64,000 nucleotides of DNA from Ceratorhiza oryzae-sativae (Eukaryota > Basidiomycota > Agaricomycetes > Cantharellales > Ceratobasidiaceae), in NCBI GenBank assembly GCA_030998015.1, contig JARWMV010000241.1, forward strand, positions 1,240,001 through 1,304,000, in the 5' to 3' direction. The notes below the pieces were generated by a model that made no database searches, was not told the origin of the DNA, and saw only the letters and a program-made list of their open reading frames with translations. Numbering within the stretch: the first letter of the stretch is position 1; each line of letters begins with the position of its first letter. Below are positions 21,910-35,245 of this stretch, piece by piece. The position numbers and the translations under genes are program-made.

Positions 21910-22073
21910 CCTTGCATGACATCTACAGGTTGCTCATTCTACGCAGGGTGTCAAAACCTGTGCTCCTCTCTGACCTCTTTGGCTCTGTCAAGGGCCTGAC
22001 TGCTCTTTCCCATTTTATTCATCACTCTCATAGTTTCCGTAAGGTCATGTATAATGACAACTGGGTTATTTAG
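21910..22073 (+). pseudogene. LINE-type RNase H region, 3' part
   Basis: After the presumed 5-bp duplication the frame continues that of 10368-11389 and ends with a TAG at 22071-22073. It encodes the family's closing segment, with HDIYRLLIL and SDLFGSVKGLTALSHFIHHSHSF. The same closing pattern (LF...KGL..l..F...S.aF) is found in the fragment at 55734-55964. This confirms that one gene was split by the chromovirus. Confidence 0.85.
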
Positions 22074-23729
22074 TTAGCTCTTCATGCTGTTTCCATCTTG
22101 TTGGTCTCTCTCACCTTTGGGCCCTACTTTTGTCCCCCCCTGTATGTGCCCCTGTTCCTTCTCTTCCTTTTCTGATGTCCCTGCCCTTGTGGCTGACTTG
22201 TTTGCCCTTCTCTCTGGACTTGGTCTTGTGCAGTTTGGCCTTGTGATAATGTAGCATGCTAAAATTGAATGCAAAAAAAAAAAGACTGAGTCACATGACC
22301 TTGTTATTCTTGACCATTGTTGATGTATTCTGGGATATTCTGTTCAAGGGGGTCCAGAAAAAAAAATCCTGCCTGAGGTTGGCTTTTGAAGAACTGCCAA
22401 TCAGCCTTACCCACCCACCCCCACATGTATTATGTCATACATTATGTTCCAAATTGGGTGTAATGTGTAGTGTGCACATGACAAGATCTTTTTGGTATAC
22501 AAGTATACAATAAGATCAATCTGTCAACAGCGACAAGTCAGGTGATGAGGAAAATAGTAAGAAAAAGAAAGAACTTGTATTCGACAAGAGGTCAAGTTCT
22601 TGAGGAGTCCTCTGCAAACTTGACCTGGTTTATATACATAGTATGAGCCACATCATAACAAACAAGTCTGTACAGTGAGTCACAACCGATAAGAGATAGA
22701 AGCAATAGAAGCAACTGCAGAACTGCAGAATTTCACATCAGAGTTGAAATACATCTTTGTTATCAGTCTGGAACATCCCCTGAATCACATGACACAGATA
22801 TACCATAAAAGGCAAGTATGTTTTGAAAGGATCTCATAAAATGTAATAAATCAAGAAAATATTATAAGGTGGATATATGCATGTCAGCTTGTGACACAAT
22901 CAGTCACAAAACAAGACAGGGATGCCCCAAATGAGCTAAAGCATGAACATAGTACAAAAATAGCATATTAGATGATTACAGAGCTCCTGATTAATTGAAT
23001 CTCTGACCCTTGCTACCTGATGGACAAATATCACCATGTTTGCTGCAATCCCAATCTCTTGGTACATAAGCAAAGTTATAGCAGTCAAGATGGAACTATA
23101 AGTAAAGATTAGCTCTTATTAAATGTTCCCACATGATCAGTGACTTGCCCATTTAGTCTTGCACTCTCAGTAGCTACACATCATCACCTGGGGTTCTGTG
23201 CCTGGTACTTTACTCAACAGTATCTCTTCTTCAGTTACCTTTGCATTGCAGGGATAAAATGCTGTAATTTGGTCCAAGATTGGGTGCTGTCATATCATGC
23301 ACCTGGGTCAACTTGATATTGCTGTAGTAGTAAAAAGGTAGGCTAGATTGGACAGAGTTTTGTTGCATAAGTAGCATATCCATTACATTATGGATTGAAC
23401 CACATACCACTACCACTACTCTGATCTACTTCCATATCTTGCTCATTTTTTTTTGTCCTCCAGCTCACTCAAATCTACATCCTGAGCTTCAGGAGCTTCT
23501 GACATCTCAACTCTGAGCTCCTTGCTGTTTGTTGGAAGATCAATAGTACTTATAGCTTTGTTAAATTATGCAGCATCTATGTATTCATTCTTACTCACTG
23601 TAGTACCATACATGAGCTATGAGCTTTGGAAATCATCAACTCAGGACCAGAAACTCCATCTTTCAGGGGTGGGGAGGCAGCTGTTGCCAATTCCAAATGA
23701 TCTGCATTGCTGCAGTCTCTGATGCTCTG
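22074..23729. other. AT-rich, CpG-poor stretch without a supportable gene
   Basis: Lies between the end of the LINE frame and the right LTR arm. Only short frames (below about 90 codons) with no recognisable domains are seen. It may be the 3' tail of the LINE plus older repeat debris. Confidence 0.5.
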
Positions 23730-24435
23730 TGTTATGGATCACTAACATTTTTCTATTATTTTAGTCTGCTCTGCCAACCTCAAGTGATGCCTCTGTAATT
23801 AATTTGCAAAATACTTGAATTTGTATGCACTCCAAATTGTACTATTTTCCATTCCATTGAATAGTACAAATTTCCTGCTTTCCAACACATATTTTATCAA
23901 GTTTTTACAATAAGATCTCAGAGAGATACAGAGGTTGCAATATTTCCTCTTATCAGGAGAAATTGATTGCAACATTGCACTGCTTATATCTTGGCAACAG
24001 CTTAGGCTATCAAAGCGATCTTATGCTCTATCGATAGCTAGTCTTCGGCGGTATCTGCTGCCCGAAGATCATTGCGATCCTCCAGATCCTCATGCCAGGG
24101 TGGTCTGAAGATCATTAGAATCTTACTGGACCATCAATCAAGATCTAATGACTCCAGTGAGTCAGGAGAGCCTTCCAAATTGATCCAGAAGCTTCTCTGA
24201 CTCACTTTATGACTCACTGAGATGTAGCCTCCATTCATTACATTTATATACTATGATAATATGATCTACAAGCCAATAGCAGGTCTCAGATGCATCAATG
24301 CCTTTGATCCACACCCTGTCTTTACTCTCTCATCCTATACTGGGCTAGGGTGTACCCCAAGTATAGCAGTACCCTCTTTTGATGATCACACTGGCATGCA
24401 TGCATCTATTTGGCTCTGGAATGCCCTCCTCAGGG

Positions 24436-24444
24436 TATAAAAGG
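24436..24444 (+). promoter_or_regulatory. TATA box in right LTR arm
   Basis: TATAAAAGG, conserved in the inverted left arm. An AATAAA follows about 120 nt downstream, giving the short R region expected of an LTR. Confidence 0.55.
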
Positions 24445-24562
24445 ACCTCCTCTGAGGCCCTTCCAGACCACCTCCTCTACTCAACCCAGACTGGTTATTG
24501 GTTTCTTTTCTCTTTCTATTTCTCTTGCCTGTGTGTGATTTCTTATATAACTAGTACTGAGG

Positions 24563-24568
24563 AATAAA
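24563..24568 (+). other. poly-A signal in right LTR arm
   Basis: AATAAA, conserved with the left arm at 8964-8969. Confidence 0.5.
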
Positions 24569-25033
24569 GTACCATATTAGTTATATACTGTCTGAGTTGT
24601 TGTATCTTATATACAGAGATATATAAGGATACAATATTGCCTGATTGAGTGTGACATTGAGTACCAGCTATTAGAGGAAATCTAAGTACCTGTAGCTGTG
24701 GAGGTACACACATTAGGCAGCCCACCATCTATCCTATAAGCTATCACTTAAGCCTAGTATTAAGATTAGTATCAGTTAGTCCAAGCAACTAGGGCTGAAC
24801 TACATTTAAGATATCTAAGGGAACCTGACCATAGTAGTCTTGCTCTTTATACCTATAAATTAGTCAGTTTACACTGTGAAAGATTAAGACTACCTTGAGT
24901 GTTACTTGATTGCATTGCAACTACTTTGAGCCTTCTTACTCTAGTCTAAGAAGTATTGATTATGGTTAGTGTATACTAACATATCTACATTTGCTTAGGC
25001 TCTAGATATCCAAGTGTACCCTGACCTGTAGCA

Positions 25034-27300
25034 CTTGTCAATTCCCCTCTAAAGCATACAGTGTGAAGAACAGTCCCTAGCTGACTTATTAACTTAAGTA
25101 ACAGCTAGAAGGGCCTTTAGTCAAGGCCACATTGCAAGCCCTGGCCCTAAGCACCTGACTTAGCCACTGTCCACAGTTGCATTACTCAGCAATGGGTGTC
25201 CATCAGCCACAAGCACATAAGTGCATATGGTGTCAAGCCATGAGAAGGCAGACACACACAAGGCATTCAGCCAACACAAGCCACACATCAGCATTAGTCA
25301 GGACATAGTCCAGACCCATTAAGGGCATAAGCCACTTGTAAAGCCAAGTCCAACAGCCACTCTCAGAGGTTGCAACAGTTTGATTAATCTGTGGCAGGAG
25401 CATCTGTACTACTCTCTTCTTCCTGCCCTTAATTGTTTTCTTTTCAGAGGTTGCACCATGAGGCCTGGCCTCCAAACAACTATGATATCCATGAGTTTTA
25501 AAAAAAAAACCCAATAAGATTGCTGTAAAGTGATATTTTCACAAATTTCTTTCTGTAGGCATGTTTGCCATGCTTCTACAAGCATGTCTATACACACCAC
25601 TCCCTTGTACTCTGCCTGATGGCAAGCACAGAAAGCCCCAAGAGGGGGTGGCTCTGAAAGTTTGAATTTCACAGATTTCTTTTTGTCAGTCAATTCACCT
25701 TGTCAGTGCAATTGTTTTGAGCTCAAAACCATGCTCTAACACTGTGTATTTCATGCATAATCATGCCCACAAGCCCCAGGTATCTATTCAGTCTAAAAAA
25801 TTTGGTGCCCTTCCAACTATATGTGAAACAGCAATAATTATTGCTCTTTCACAATAAGATGGTGTGGTGCTTACATTTTGATCAAATAATACCTAAAACT
25901 TGAAGCTTGCTCCATCCAATGTTTTCATATTGAGGATATGTCATTGGTGCCAAAATGCTCATACAGGCTAAGCAAATCAGGCAACAGAATAAAATTGAGC
26001 CTAGACAGACACTTAAGATAGGGGTCAGCATCCCAAACTCAGAATTCCTAAAATTTTTCTTTGTTACCTGATTCTTGTCCTCAATTTGATCATTTTTATA
26101 TATTATAGAAGAACTGAGACTTAATGCCCAGTGTAGAATGAGGCCAAAGTTGTAGATATTTATTTGATCAAAACATAAGTGCCTTGCCATCTTATTGTGC
26201 AACAGCAATAAACAGATGTGGCAAGTTCCATTTCAAGTACCCGGTTGTGGGCATTCTGGCAAAGAGTGCCTACAGATGTGTAATAAATCAATTGAAAGCT
26301 GGAATTTTTCTCATAACCACAATATTTATTGTGTAAGGATTGAATGTGTATCTAAACAAGGGATTCTCGCTGCTGCAAGCAATCCTGCACGGGTGACAGA
26401 AATCGCGGGTTACCGGCGGCGTAATAGCATTCAGGCTGCGGGCACGGGTGCGGGTGCGAGAATCTGGTAAAATTCTCGTCTGATACCCTTGTACCACTTA
26501 TTCTCTCACTATTAGCGGTGAGTTCTGATCCAAATTCTGGGTATATGCGCTATGGCAAACCCTCGATATCGATTGACAAACCCACATACTCAATGCAAAT
26601 CGAATAGGCCCTGGGCTGAGGATTCGAGCTTACCCAAGTCCGCGCTGGCCCTACGGAGTCCAAGGTGTATCCCGATATCCCTATTGTTGGCTGTGATAAC
26701 TCAGTCCGAGAGAAAATCAAGAGTGTTCCGGAAGCGTCTAGAGGCTGGCGAAACAGGCAACAGCACCTCAACGTGAAAAAATTGGGGCGGATGATGTGAT
26801 TCGTCCGAAAAGGCGGAAGTGGCGTTCGAGAGCTAGAAGACCTCTTTCAGCCAATTGGGCTTTAATCAATACGCGGTGTAAGACTCCAACACCCGATTAG
26901 AAGGAATATGAAATAATGACTTCGACTCCGCGTCACGCTCAGACGAAACCGGCCAGGAGTGGACTAAGTTTGACGAATCTCTCCGTCCTTCGTACGGCCG
27001 GCATATGTTGAGATTTGATGTGCGGCACGTCCAAAAGGTTACATTGCCGCGGACAACGAGGCCTCGTGCCACATACTTAACACATGTCACAACTCAAGCT
27101 TGTCCGGGTAAGCGTCAACTCGTACTATGCTGATCAATATCCAGTCCTCCTGGTTCTCTTATAGAACATACCTTGTAGTATATTCCTCTGGGGTTGGGCT
27201 ATGACATATAAGCAAAACGTTGTGTGACAGGGAAGTGAGGAACCCCACTGTTCTTATATGCAATGTCCCGCAGAACAAAGACGTATTGCGGAGTAGCAGA
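25034..27300. other. stretch without a supportable gene, contains the right edge of the CpG-poor block
   Basis: AT-rich and CpG-poor up to about 26340, then abruptly normal in CpG (CGCGGG, CGGCGGCG around 26405-26425). Several short frames are present but none has a recognisable domain. Confidence 0.5.
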
Positions 27301-27307
27301 TATAAAA
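27301..27307 (+). promoter_or_regulatory. TATA box of the glycosyltransferase gene
   Basis: TATAAAA 84 bases upstream of the presumed ATG at 27385, followed by a pyrimidine-rich leader. Confidence 0.55.
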
Positions 27308-27384
27308 ACCGGCGGAGAGCCTCACGCTAGCCCAGCACCCCGAATATCTCACCTTTATTCACAAACCTTTTTCGCCCATTGAAT

Positions 27385-29327
27385 ATGACTCGACTATCTC
27401 TTAGACAAATCATTTTCATCGCTGGCCCCGGCTCTAGTACGTTTTGTCTTGGATACAACTTTGAAGGAATCCTAACGCGTAGCAGCCCATGTTCGCCCGG
27501 CTATTAATACCTGTTTGCGGCTGGCGACCAGGTTTCCGAATTCATTCTTCTGTAAGGACCGAGAGCAGCACACCCTCACTTACGCAATGCTGAAGTTGTG
27601 GCAGCAATATACACACTAGGTGCTTTCGCGGATCAAGGCACTAAACACTTATCTACATGTTCTCACCCGTCCTCTAAGCGTGTTCGGGTTGTTGGATCCC
27701 TCCGTCAAGCTTCGGTTTCGGAAGCGTTCGATGTATTCGCCGAGATGGATCGGGCTTTTGGCCCATGGATCGCTCATCAGCTCGCGAATCCCTTCGCGGA
27801 AGTCAACGGGTGGTTGGTTGATGCCCCGAGTTACATCATCGAGGATCACCTTAGCGGAGGTGTCTCATTGGTCAATAGGCAATATCACAACCTACCCGTG
27901 GCATCTTGGTGGGCGGCGGGAGCGGCGTCGTTTCTAGGGTTGGAGGTCTTTGTTTGTGATCCGATGCACTGGTGGGCTAACATTTATTTGCTACTAGACA
28001 TTTTGGGAACGCAAGATGCGGCGGCGGATGGAGAATACTCGGAGCCATTGGATGAAGCTCTAGATAATCAAGCAACGGCGACCAGAAGTCGATTGATGCA
28101 ATTCTATCTGAGGTATGTCCTTTAATTTACCAATAGAGTATTCAAAATTGAATCTAGGCTATATAGGAGCTGACCAATCGAGTCGTTCACATCCCCGGAC
28201 TTCCCGCATTACGAGCATGAGCAACTGCCGCAAACAGCCACAGAGACTGCTTATGTTTATTAAAATTTACAAGCGATGTTCCGTTTTGTCTGAGGAGACA
28301 ACAATAGTTGCATTTTCTAGCGTGCATGAAATAGTGAGTGCTCATCTCACAACTCCAAAGCCATCCTAAGCGAACTTTTTAGGAGCTGCAGATAGCAGAA
28401 GCATGTCGCGATGCCCTGACAAAACCTTTAACGGGATTTTTTACTGGCTTCGCTGTCGATATTCCACGCATTCGTCCCTCAGTTCGATCCCTTCACTCCA
28501 GACGTCGTTTTGTCTTTCATGAACCGCGCACATACGGAGCTCGGATCACATTCGGTTGTTTACGTGGGTTTCGGTACCAGTTGGTTCCCTTCATCCGGAC
28601 TTCACCTGAGGATTCTGTTGAAGAAGCCCTACTTCGAGGGTTGAGGATTGTGTTTTCTGCGAAGTCGGAAAACTTGAGAGCTACTGGGATTGATGGTGGA
28701 TATATTAGCACAATCATAGAAAGCGGCCAGGCAATCTTTCCAGAGTGGGTGAAACAGTTAGAGGTACTCGAACACCCGGTATGTATCCTCCCATGCGCTA
28801 CTCTAAACTTCTGAATAGAGGAATGGCCACAGGCTCTTCATTATTTTGTGTCTCACGGAGGATGGAACTCTACCACAGAAGCCATAGTCCGCGGGGTACC
28901 CCTCATCTTTTGGCCAATTCTGGTACGTTATTTGGCGCGCATATATCCCAGCTCTTCAAGTGCTGAACGGTTCATCCAAATAGGGCGATCAACCAATGAA
29001 CGCCTTACAGTTTTCCCGGCAACTAGATTGCGGCTTCGAGTTGTTGCAAGTCAGAACAGGCGTTGCTCAGAGTGTTGCATTCGATCCAACGGTGACATAC
29101 CAATTTCGGGGTCTGCGGAGGCAGTGAGAGACGAGATGAGGCAGGTATTCGAAATGTCCCAAGGAGAGCGGGGTGCTCAGCAACGCTCAAATGTCCGGTC
29201 GCTTCGGGAAAAGGCTTTAGCGCAATGGAAGCAGGAGGAAGCAGCGATTTGGGGCTTGAGAGTTTTGGGAAAGCAATTGGATTATAAGCCAAACTGCCAC
29301 TTTGATTTCTACTTCTCGTTGGGTTAA
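27385..29327 (+). pseudogene. UDP-glycosyltransferase, frameshifted
   Basis: A GT1-family UDP-sugar glycosyltransferase of basidiomycete type. Exon 1 encodes MTRLSLRQIIFIAGPGS, then an intron (donor near 27436, acceptor near 27484), then HVRPAINTCLRLATRFPNSF. Later segments are EMDRAFGPWI ... VNGWLVDAPSYIIEDH (about 27745-27850), HYEHEQLPQTATET (about 28210), VVYVGFGTSWF (about 28555) and PEWVKQLEVLEHP. The UDP-sugar-binding signature HYFVSHGGWNSTTEAIVRGVPLIFWP is split by me here only for description and lies at about 28838-28917. The segments sit in different frames that introns do not reconcile, for example near 27605, 28590 and 29105. I read at least four frame changes, so this copy is a pseudogene or carries sequence errors. 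The family glycosylates sterols, lipids or small hydrophobic compounds; the substrate is unknown. Confidence 0.88.
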
Positions 29328-32300
29328 ATTTAGAGCGTCTCCTCATGCTCACCAACGGACTTTGAATTGCCTCCTCGTGACACATCCTCTAACTTTTCGT
29401 CTTGTCATCAATTTGCATAACAAAGAACATTTGGCCTCATTCTTCCAGCTGAGCTTATAGGTCCCGAAATGAATTCTGTAAAAAGATCAATCAATGTCAA
29501 GGCCGGGTAATATAGGCTGGTTGATTCACAGATGATCAAGCCTCCACAGAACTAACAGCGCAGTCCACTAGAATATTCGAATTTCCGCTTCATCCTGTGG
29601 AGTAGTTGTGGGATGGATCGTATGTTGTCTTCTCTTGCCTAGTAGCCACTTTGTAACAAAGTTGTGCATGGATACGAGAGATTCTTACGCTGAAATTGCA
29701 CGCCAAGTATAACAGTATTTTAATCGGTTCAAATTGATTATTATAGTCCTTACGGGCTAACCAATGGCTAAAATTTGACAAGGAGCGGTGCCTCAAGTTT
29801 GGTGTATGAGGTTACTAGCATTTCAATTTGCTCTGTGTGAACCACGCTTACTTGAATGAAGCATGAACCAGTGGCTGTTGTTTGGTCCAAAACCCACTAA
29901 TAATCGTCACATAACGTAAGAAAAACCGCCATGATAAGCTCATTGACCGGTTGTCTGAACAGGTCGTCCCAAAAAGGAGCCAGCAGAATTTCAAAGTGAG
30001 TACATTCGCGTAGCCTCCTTTTGGTGTATATCGCCCCAAACTCCGTTTCATGCTCATATTTCTTAGATGTGCTTTTTACGGAATTGACTGAGCTCAAATC
30101 ATGTTTAAATAACGGTATAATATTTTATTGGTATGACATAGCGCAAGATACCAAGGGACAGGGCACAACGAAACGTATTGAACTCCACTTATAGAAATAA
30201 TAGATACCAGCATAGAGGGAGCGATGCACATTTATACAACTGTTTCAGAAGGAGAAAATACTATGAAAATTGATCATCACACCGATTCACTCTGGTTCAA
30301 GCAAATTCACTCCCTGTTTCCCCGAAAATACTAATGGCCAGATAAAGATGGAGGATTACGCTAAAATACGGTAACAGGAGCCACTGCTACTCTCTCGCTT
30401 ATCCTCGCTGACACTCGCTGGCTCGAGGTGAGTCTCTAACAGAAGACCAAGATAACAATCTGTGCGACATATTTATGTATGGATGGGGGGTTGGGATGAA
30501 AAGGAGTCCGAAGGAGACCTCAAGATGTTCACGTGATATACCCCGACAACGAGAGGAAGGTAGTGGTATGTCCCGTGGCTAGTCTATGTATCAGTAATAC
30601 CCGCACAACTCCGCCAGCCGCGATGCACGATCCCCCAGCTCCTTGTTTCTGTCCATGATCATATGTCGCAGCCTCCGACCTGGGGTATCGCGTTTTCTTC
30701 GCACCAGCCATCCCCTACTCGGTGTTTAGTGCAATCCATCGGTAAATTGAGACCCAACCGTCCTGTAAGTCCCACTCCCGAGTCGAGGATGCCGCCACGC
30801 TTGCATCCCTTCAAATCTGCTGGAGGTGGGTACTGACCGATAGGCTGCACCCGGCCCGCGCTCAGTTAATAACCTTTGACCTTAAAAACGGCTTGTTTGG
30901 TGGTCTTGGATCTACAGGATCCAAGTAGTCTTGATTTAAATTTGAGTCAAACGCGTATGCGTCGTATATGCGCCAGGGATTATTGGATTCAACCATGATC
31001 GGAGGTGTGAATAGGGCCTTCTAAAGCCCTCTCACCCCGCAAACCGCTTGCACACTTACGGTTATATATGTTTTGCAGTGAGTTCATCACCTCACTATAC
31101 CACCACCGATAGTCAATTAATAATTTGAGGGCGGAAAATCGGCAAGGCAGCAAGGGACAACCTTGCTTTCCCCCGTGATTCGATCAGTGGCGGCCATGGC
31201 AAAGCCAATAGTTAGTTACCATCACTTCTAGTTACATAACATCTTAAATACTCGATTGAGAGGGAGATGTGAAGTAGTGGGAAGCGATGCGATCACATCA
31301 ACAGGTCGATCAGATCCACGCGGTTTCTGTTAAGATCATTCTACGACGAGCGCTTATCCTCAACGGAAGATCATATAGTGAAGCCGACTATCCCTGTATC
31401 ACAAGATTTTCACGGATTCCTGCCGAACTCAGGGGTTGACACATGATGGGTTCGCAGCGATCCTAAGGGACCGAGAGGTTATTTGGGCAGCCAATGTCAG
31501 TGATTCATGGAAGTCAAGACACGAGCCTATTTCTATATACATGCTTAGTGTACTGAGAAGGCAATCATAAAGCCACCAGCTCGAGGCGCCATAGGGAACC
31601 CAACACAGCCTACAGAAACAATATAACCTGGGTGAATGTCAGCCAGCTGGTGCGCCCAGTGGATAAGGTGTGTGTAAGCTGTGTTAGGCCCCTCTACACC
31701 CGCCCCAAACTAGTTGGTTGTTGTAGATAAAACTTTATGCAGAGAAACTAGTTGAAATCGAAGAGTATTAGATTACGCTTGGGAAGATATTATAGATGCT
31801 CACGAGCTAGAAGTTTCTGACCCCGGTGAGGCGGGATACTGGCCAACAACGATTCTGTCTTGCTGGTTGCAAATTGAAGATTTCGTCAATCTTACGAGTG
31901 CCAACAATCAGAACAGACCGCATACCTTTCATCACAAAAACACTCAGCTTCTCGGATGGAATCAAACGAGTAATAAAAGTCTAGTAGAGCGAGTTTAATT
32001 GGGATCAAATTCAAGGTCAGACTGCTTACCCTTCGGGGAGAACGCAGGTAGCGGCGGAGATCGTGCCGAACTAGCATATCGCGATACTCATGGGCCCCTA
32101 TGAGTGCGTCGAGATGGCGAGGGATTAGCCGTTCGGCCTTATCAAAGTGCTAAAGTTTGACCCACCTCCTTGCCATATTGTCTGAAAGAATTCTCGTGGT
32201 TGTAAAGGCGCGATGATTAGCCTAATGGTGCACCATCCTCAATAACTGCCCTGGCCCCGCTCTGAGTTTTAAGTAATAAACTTACTGCTCCGATTCACAG

Positions 32301-35245
32301 ACCTTGCAGAGCCTCACTCCCGGATATCCGATGATTGGGGTTTGACTGTCGACGCCACAGACCTGATACGAGCCATGTCAGCTGACACGTGTTATCTCCG
32401 TTTTGTAGGCCATATTGGTGAGGTGGTGCTTTACGGCTTCGATTCTCTCGGGACTTGTCTAACTTGGTAACGAACTTACCAGGCATTCATTAGAAGCATG
32501 AAGGATACCCAAGTGCGTGGCTGACGATCAGGGGACGGGCACGGAGGTATCTGATTGTCCCGCGTTGATGATATAGTTCCAAACGAGGTGATTACCATGC
32601 CATTCATAGTGGAGCCGCCTACAGTGCGGAAGGTTGAGGAAATCGCGTGTGGAGCACATACAACGCGATCTACTGGATGGATAAGCCAGCTTCACTACGG
32701 AAACGTTATGCTTACCTCCAAATCCACCTGTGAAATGCATTCCAGGGCTCTGCTATGGTACTGGGCCATTTTTCGATGACAATAATGCTAAGTGAAATGA
32801 TGTGCGTTTAAGCATGCCATTGTATGTTTCAAACATTGAAAATGGACATTTCCTCACATGATTTCCTGATAGAAAATCGTTGATTTGCGCTGCGCTTCCC
32901 TTGGCTGTTTACAGTGTCGCGAATTCCTATTCAACGGAGTTAACGGAGAACCCGGCGGGTACACCCTACTCACCGGAGTATAGCTTGGAGGTTCTTTGAC
33001 TACTCAATACATCAACTTTTCTACGAGCGTCCTTCAGACTGGTTAGGATCCCAAGTAGTGGACGCTTCGCGAGGCCAAAGTGGTGAGAGGGTAGGTGAAC
33101 CCGCCAGCACGGCCTTGGCCTCGGCATCGGCGCCGGCTAGAGTTCTAGCATGAGGACGGCTGTCACAATAGACGCCTGCTGTCAAAGTACGCCTTCTTCA
33201 TCACTCAAACGTCTAAGCTGGAGCCGAAATTGTCGTTGGTCTCGAAAGATGGAGCTTGTAGTACAGCACATACCTCCATAGCGTGGCTATGTAGTAGGGT
33301 GTTATGCGAATTATAGTCCACTCCAACGCATATGAGACGAGCCTAGGAACATCTAGGCCCGAAATAAGGTAAATATATCGGCCACTCGAGCTAAATGCGG
33401 TTTGGACACCAATCACTCATAGGATGAGTATTATTCGCGGCGTTAGATTGGTAGAAAGCCGTTCAAAGGCAGCAATTTTCCACAGCATTGAGTATCATTA
33501 ATCCATTCAGCCTACGAGCCACTTTAGGTGGAGATTACGGGGCATGGATGCCGAGAGCCCATTGATCAAAATTTGATCGAAATCATTTAGATTGAACCTT
33601 ATTCCCATTTTGGTTGATCTAAACACATGATCTTTGTCGAGAACAACCTTGTTGAGAGTGAGATTCTTGGAGTGCGGATAATTCTTTTTGCCTCAGCAGG
33701 AGACGAAACTACAACTGTATATTCACCATCGCACGAAAGATTTCCTGAACTGGTTCGCATGAAATAAGGCTAATTAGGGACTTTAGGTGGTACCATAGTT
33801 TCAAATTACGCTATACAAGGTCGTACGTATGCTGGGTCAAACCGCTCCAAACTTTGACCATCATGCTGCCACTCTGGGAACGCAGTTCATGTGTCAACAA
33901 GGCATTTAATCCTTGAACTATGCCAGAATTGTACATCATAATTTCAAATTACGGTACTGCCCAAAATCTCTATTGGAGAAACAGTATTGTCCAATTCTGA
34001 CGAGGCGCCCAAGCATATCTTTGACGTGAAGAAATAAATACTTTCTCGATGAAGAAGCTGATGTAACCTGTTATTTATTGCCATATCAACCCTGCCGCTC
34101 ATCATAAAAGCCAGAGCGCGGGCTGTTATATAGATCAATATATAGGTACGTAGTTCTCATTCATTCCCCATGCAATCGAACAACAACAAGGCGCTTTGAA
34201 TGATTTGGGCTTGAGCGCCCATGAGCTATGGATCCGGAATATGACGTATTGCTGAGCACGGGGCGGGCGCTTGTGCATGTACGACCGATCGGTCGGTATT
34301 CGGCTCTGGCAGCGCGAGATCCACGAACCGCGACTGCGGCTCGCTCCCTGTGAAATGCGGAGTGGCGTGTAGGCATGATGTAGGTTCGGCCGTGCTATGC
34401 TTCACTGCTACTACACCCGGCTGCTCTGAATGATGAGAGTCATCCCTTCCCTTATGCAACAAACAAATACATTATCTCCCCAGCTCGAAAGTTGCAATCG
34501 CTTAGTGGGGCGCAAGAGCGAGCGACCTCGAAAACATGTGGTAGTGCAATGCGGCACGTGGCTAAACTTGACCTCGCCCAGCCCATGTGGATCTGGGCGA
34601 CCCAAGTGAGAGTTCAATTGCCCACGTTGGGTCGATGGTGCTCGTGGTCGGAGGCCCATTGCCTAGCATCTCAGCTTTGTTCCTGTATACCTCCACTCGT
34701 ACGAATTCATCGTTGCTGGCGCGCATCCTTTCAATCATCTCATGTACCCCTGAGTCGATTTTATTGACCATGAGCCAGTTTATACATGCCTAGCCCACGT
34801 TTTGTCACCCATATCTCAGATGCCGCCTCCAGCAGTACGCTTGCAGACCTGTCTTCACTGGGAACGCCAGCCTCGGCGCTCGAGAGACAGTTCCCATTCG
34901 GATAGGTTTTGCTGGGTGTTAATTTTGGAGTCCCTCTTAGGCTTTGTGAACCGTTCTGTACGTTGGATGCTCAATCATCGGTGCCGTTATCCGGCCCAGG
35001 CTACGAGTCCGCCTCCACTTCCACCCCGGTTCTCCAGCCTATTATAACGCTCCAGATCCCTACTCCGTCTGATCGACCAATAAAAATACACGCATCCGAT
35101 ACACTTCTTCAGACATCACATATACAACCAAATGCTTGTTCATATTTTGAGAGAGACTTTAGTAAATCGAGACCAGACGATTGCTGGTTCGGAACAGAAA
35201 CAACATTCACAGACAAAACGAGACCGAGACCTGACAGGGAGGGGT
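29328..35245. other. gene-poor stretch
   Basis: About 5.9 kb with normal CpG content and only short, overlapping frames. The best exon-like piece is minus-strand 34562-34771, whose start (KIDSGVHEMIERMRASNDEF) looks like a helical protein segment, but no partner exon is evident. A WD-like fragment (AFSSSGRYIYLISG) occurs at 33213-33416 minus. Neither is strong enough for a gene call. I see no transposon ends. Confidence 0.45.

Larger units (their letters stand above)
23730..25033 (+). mobile_element. 1.3-kb LTR-like arm, right copy
   Basis: Begins TGTTATGG and ends with TGTAGCA, the latter differing by three transitions from the CATAACA end of the left copy. It is the inverted counterpart of 8499-10367 and preserves the uninterrupted site of the solo LTR found there. 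A TATA box (24436-24444) and AATAAA (24563-24568) sit in LTR-like order. The 60-residue frame conserved in both arms (24379-24567 here) ends soon after and is probably not a gene. No matching 5-bp target duplication is visible (CTCTG against CTTGT). Confidence 0.75.

Noticed and set aside
24379..24567. 60-codon frame conserved in both LTR arms (also 8965-9160 minus)
   Set aside because: It straddles the TATA box region and R, and its conservation is explained by the repeat itself.
8499..25033. Whole block as one DNA transposon with 1.3-kb terminal inverted repeats
   Set aside because: The arms have LTR-type ends and promoter/poly-A order, no transposase is inside, and there is no shared target duplication; kept only as an alternative.
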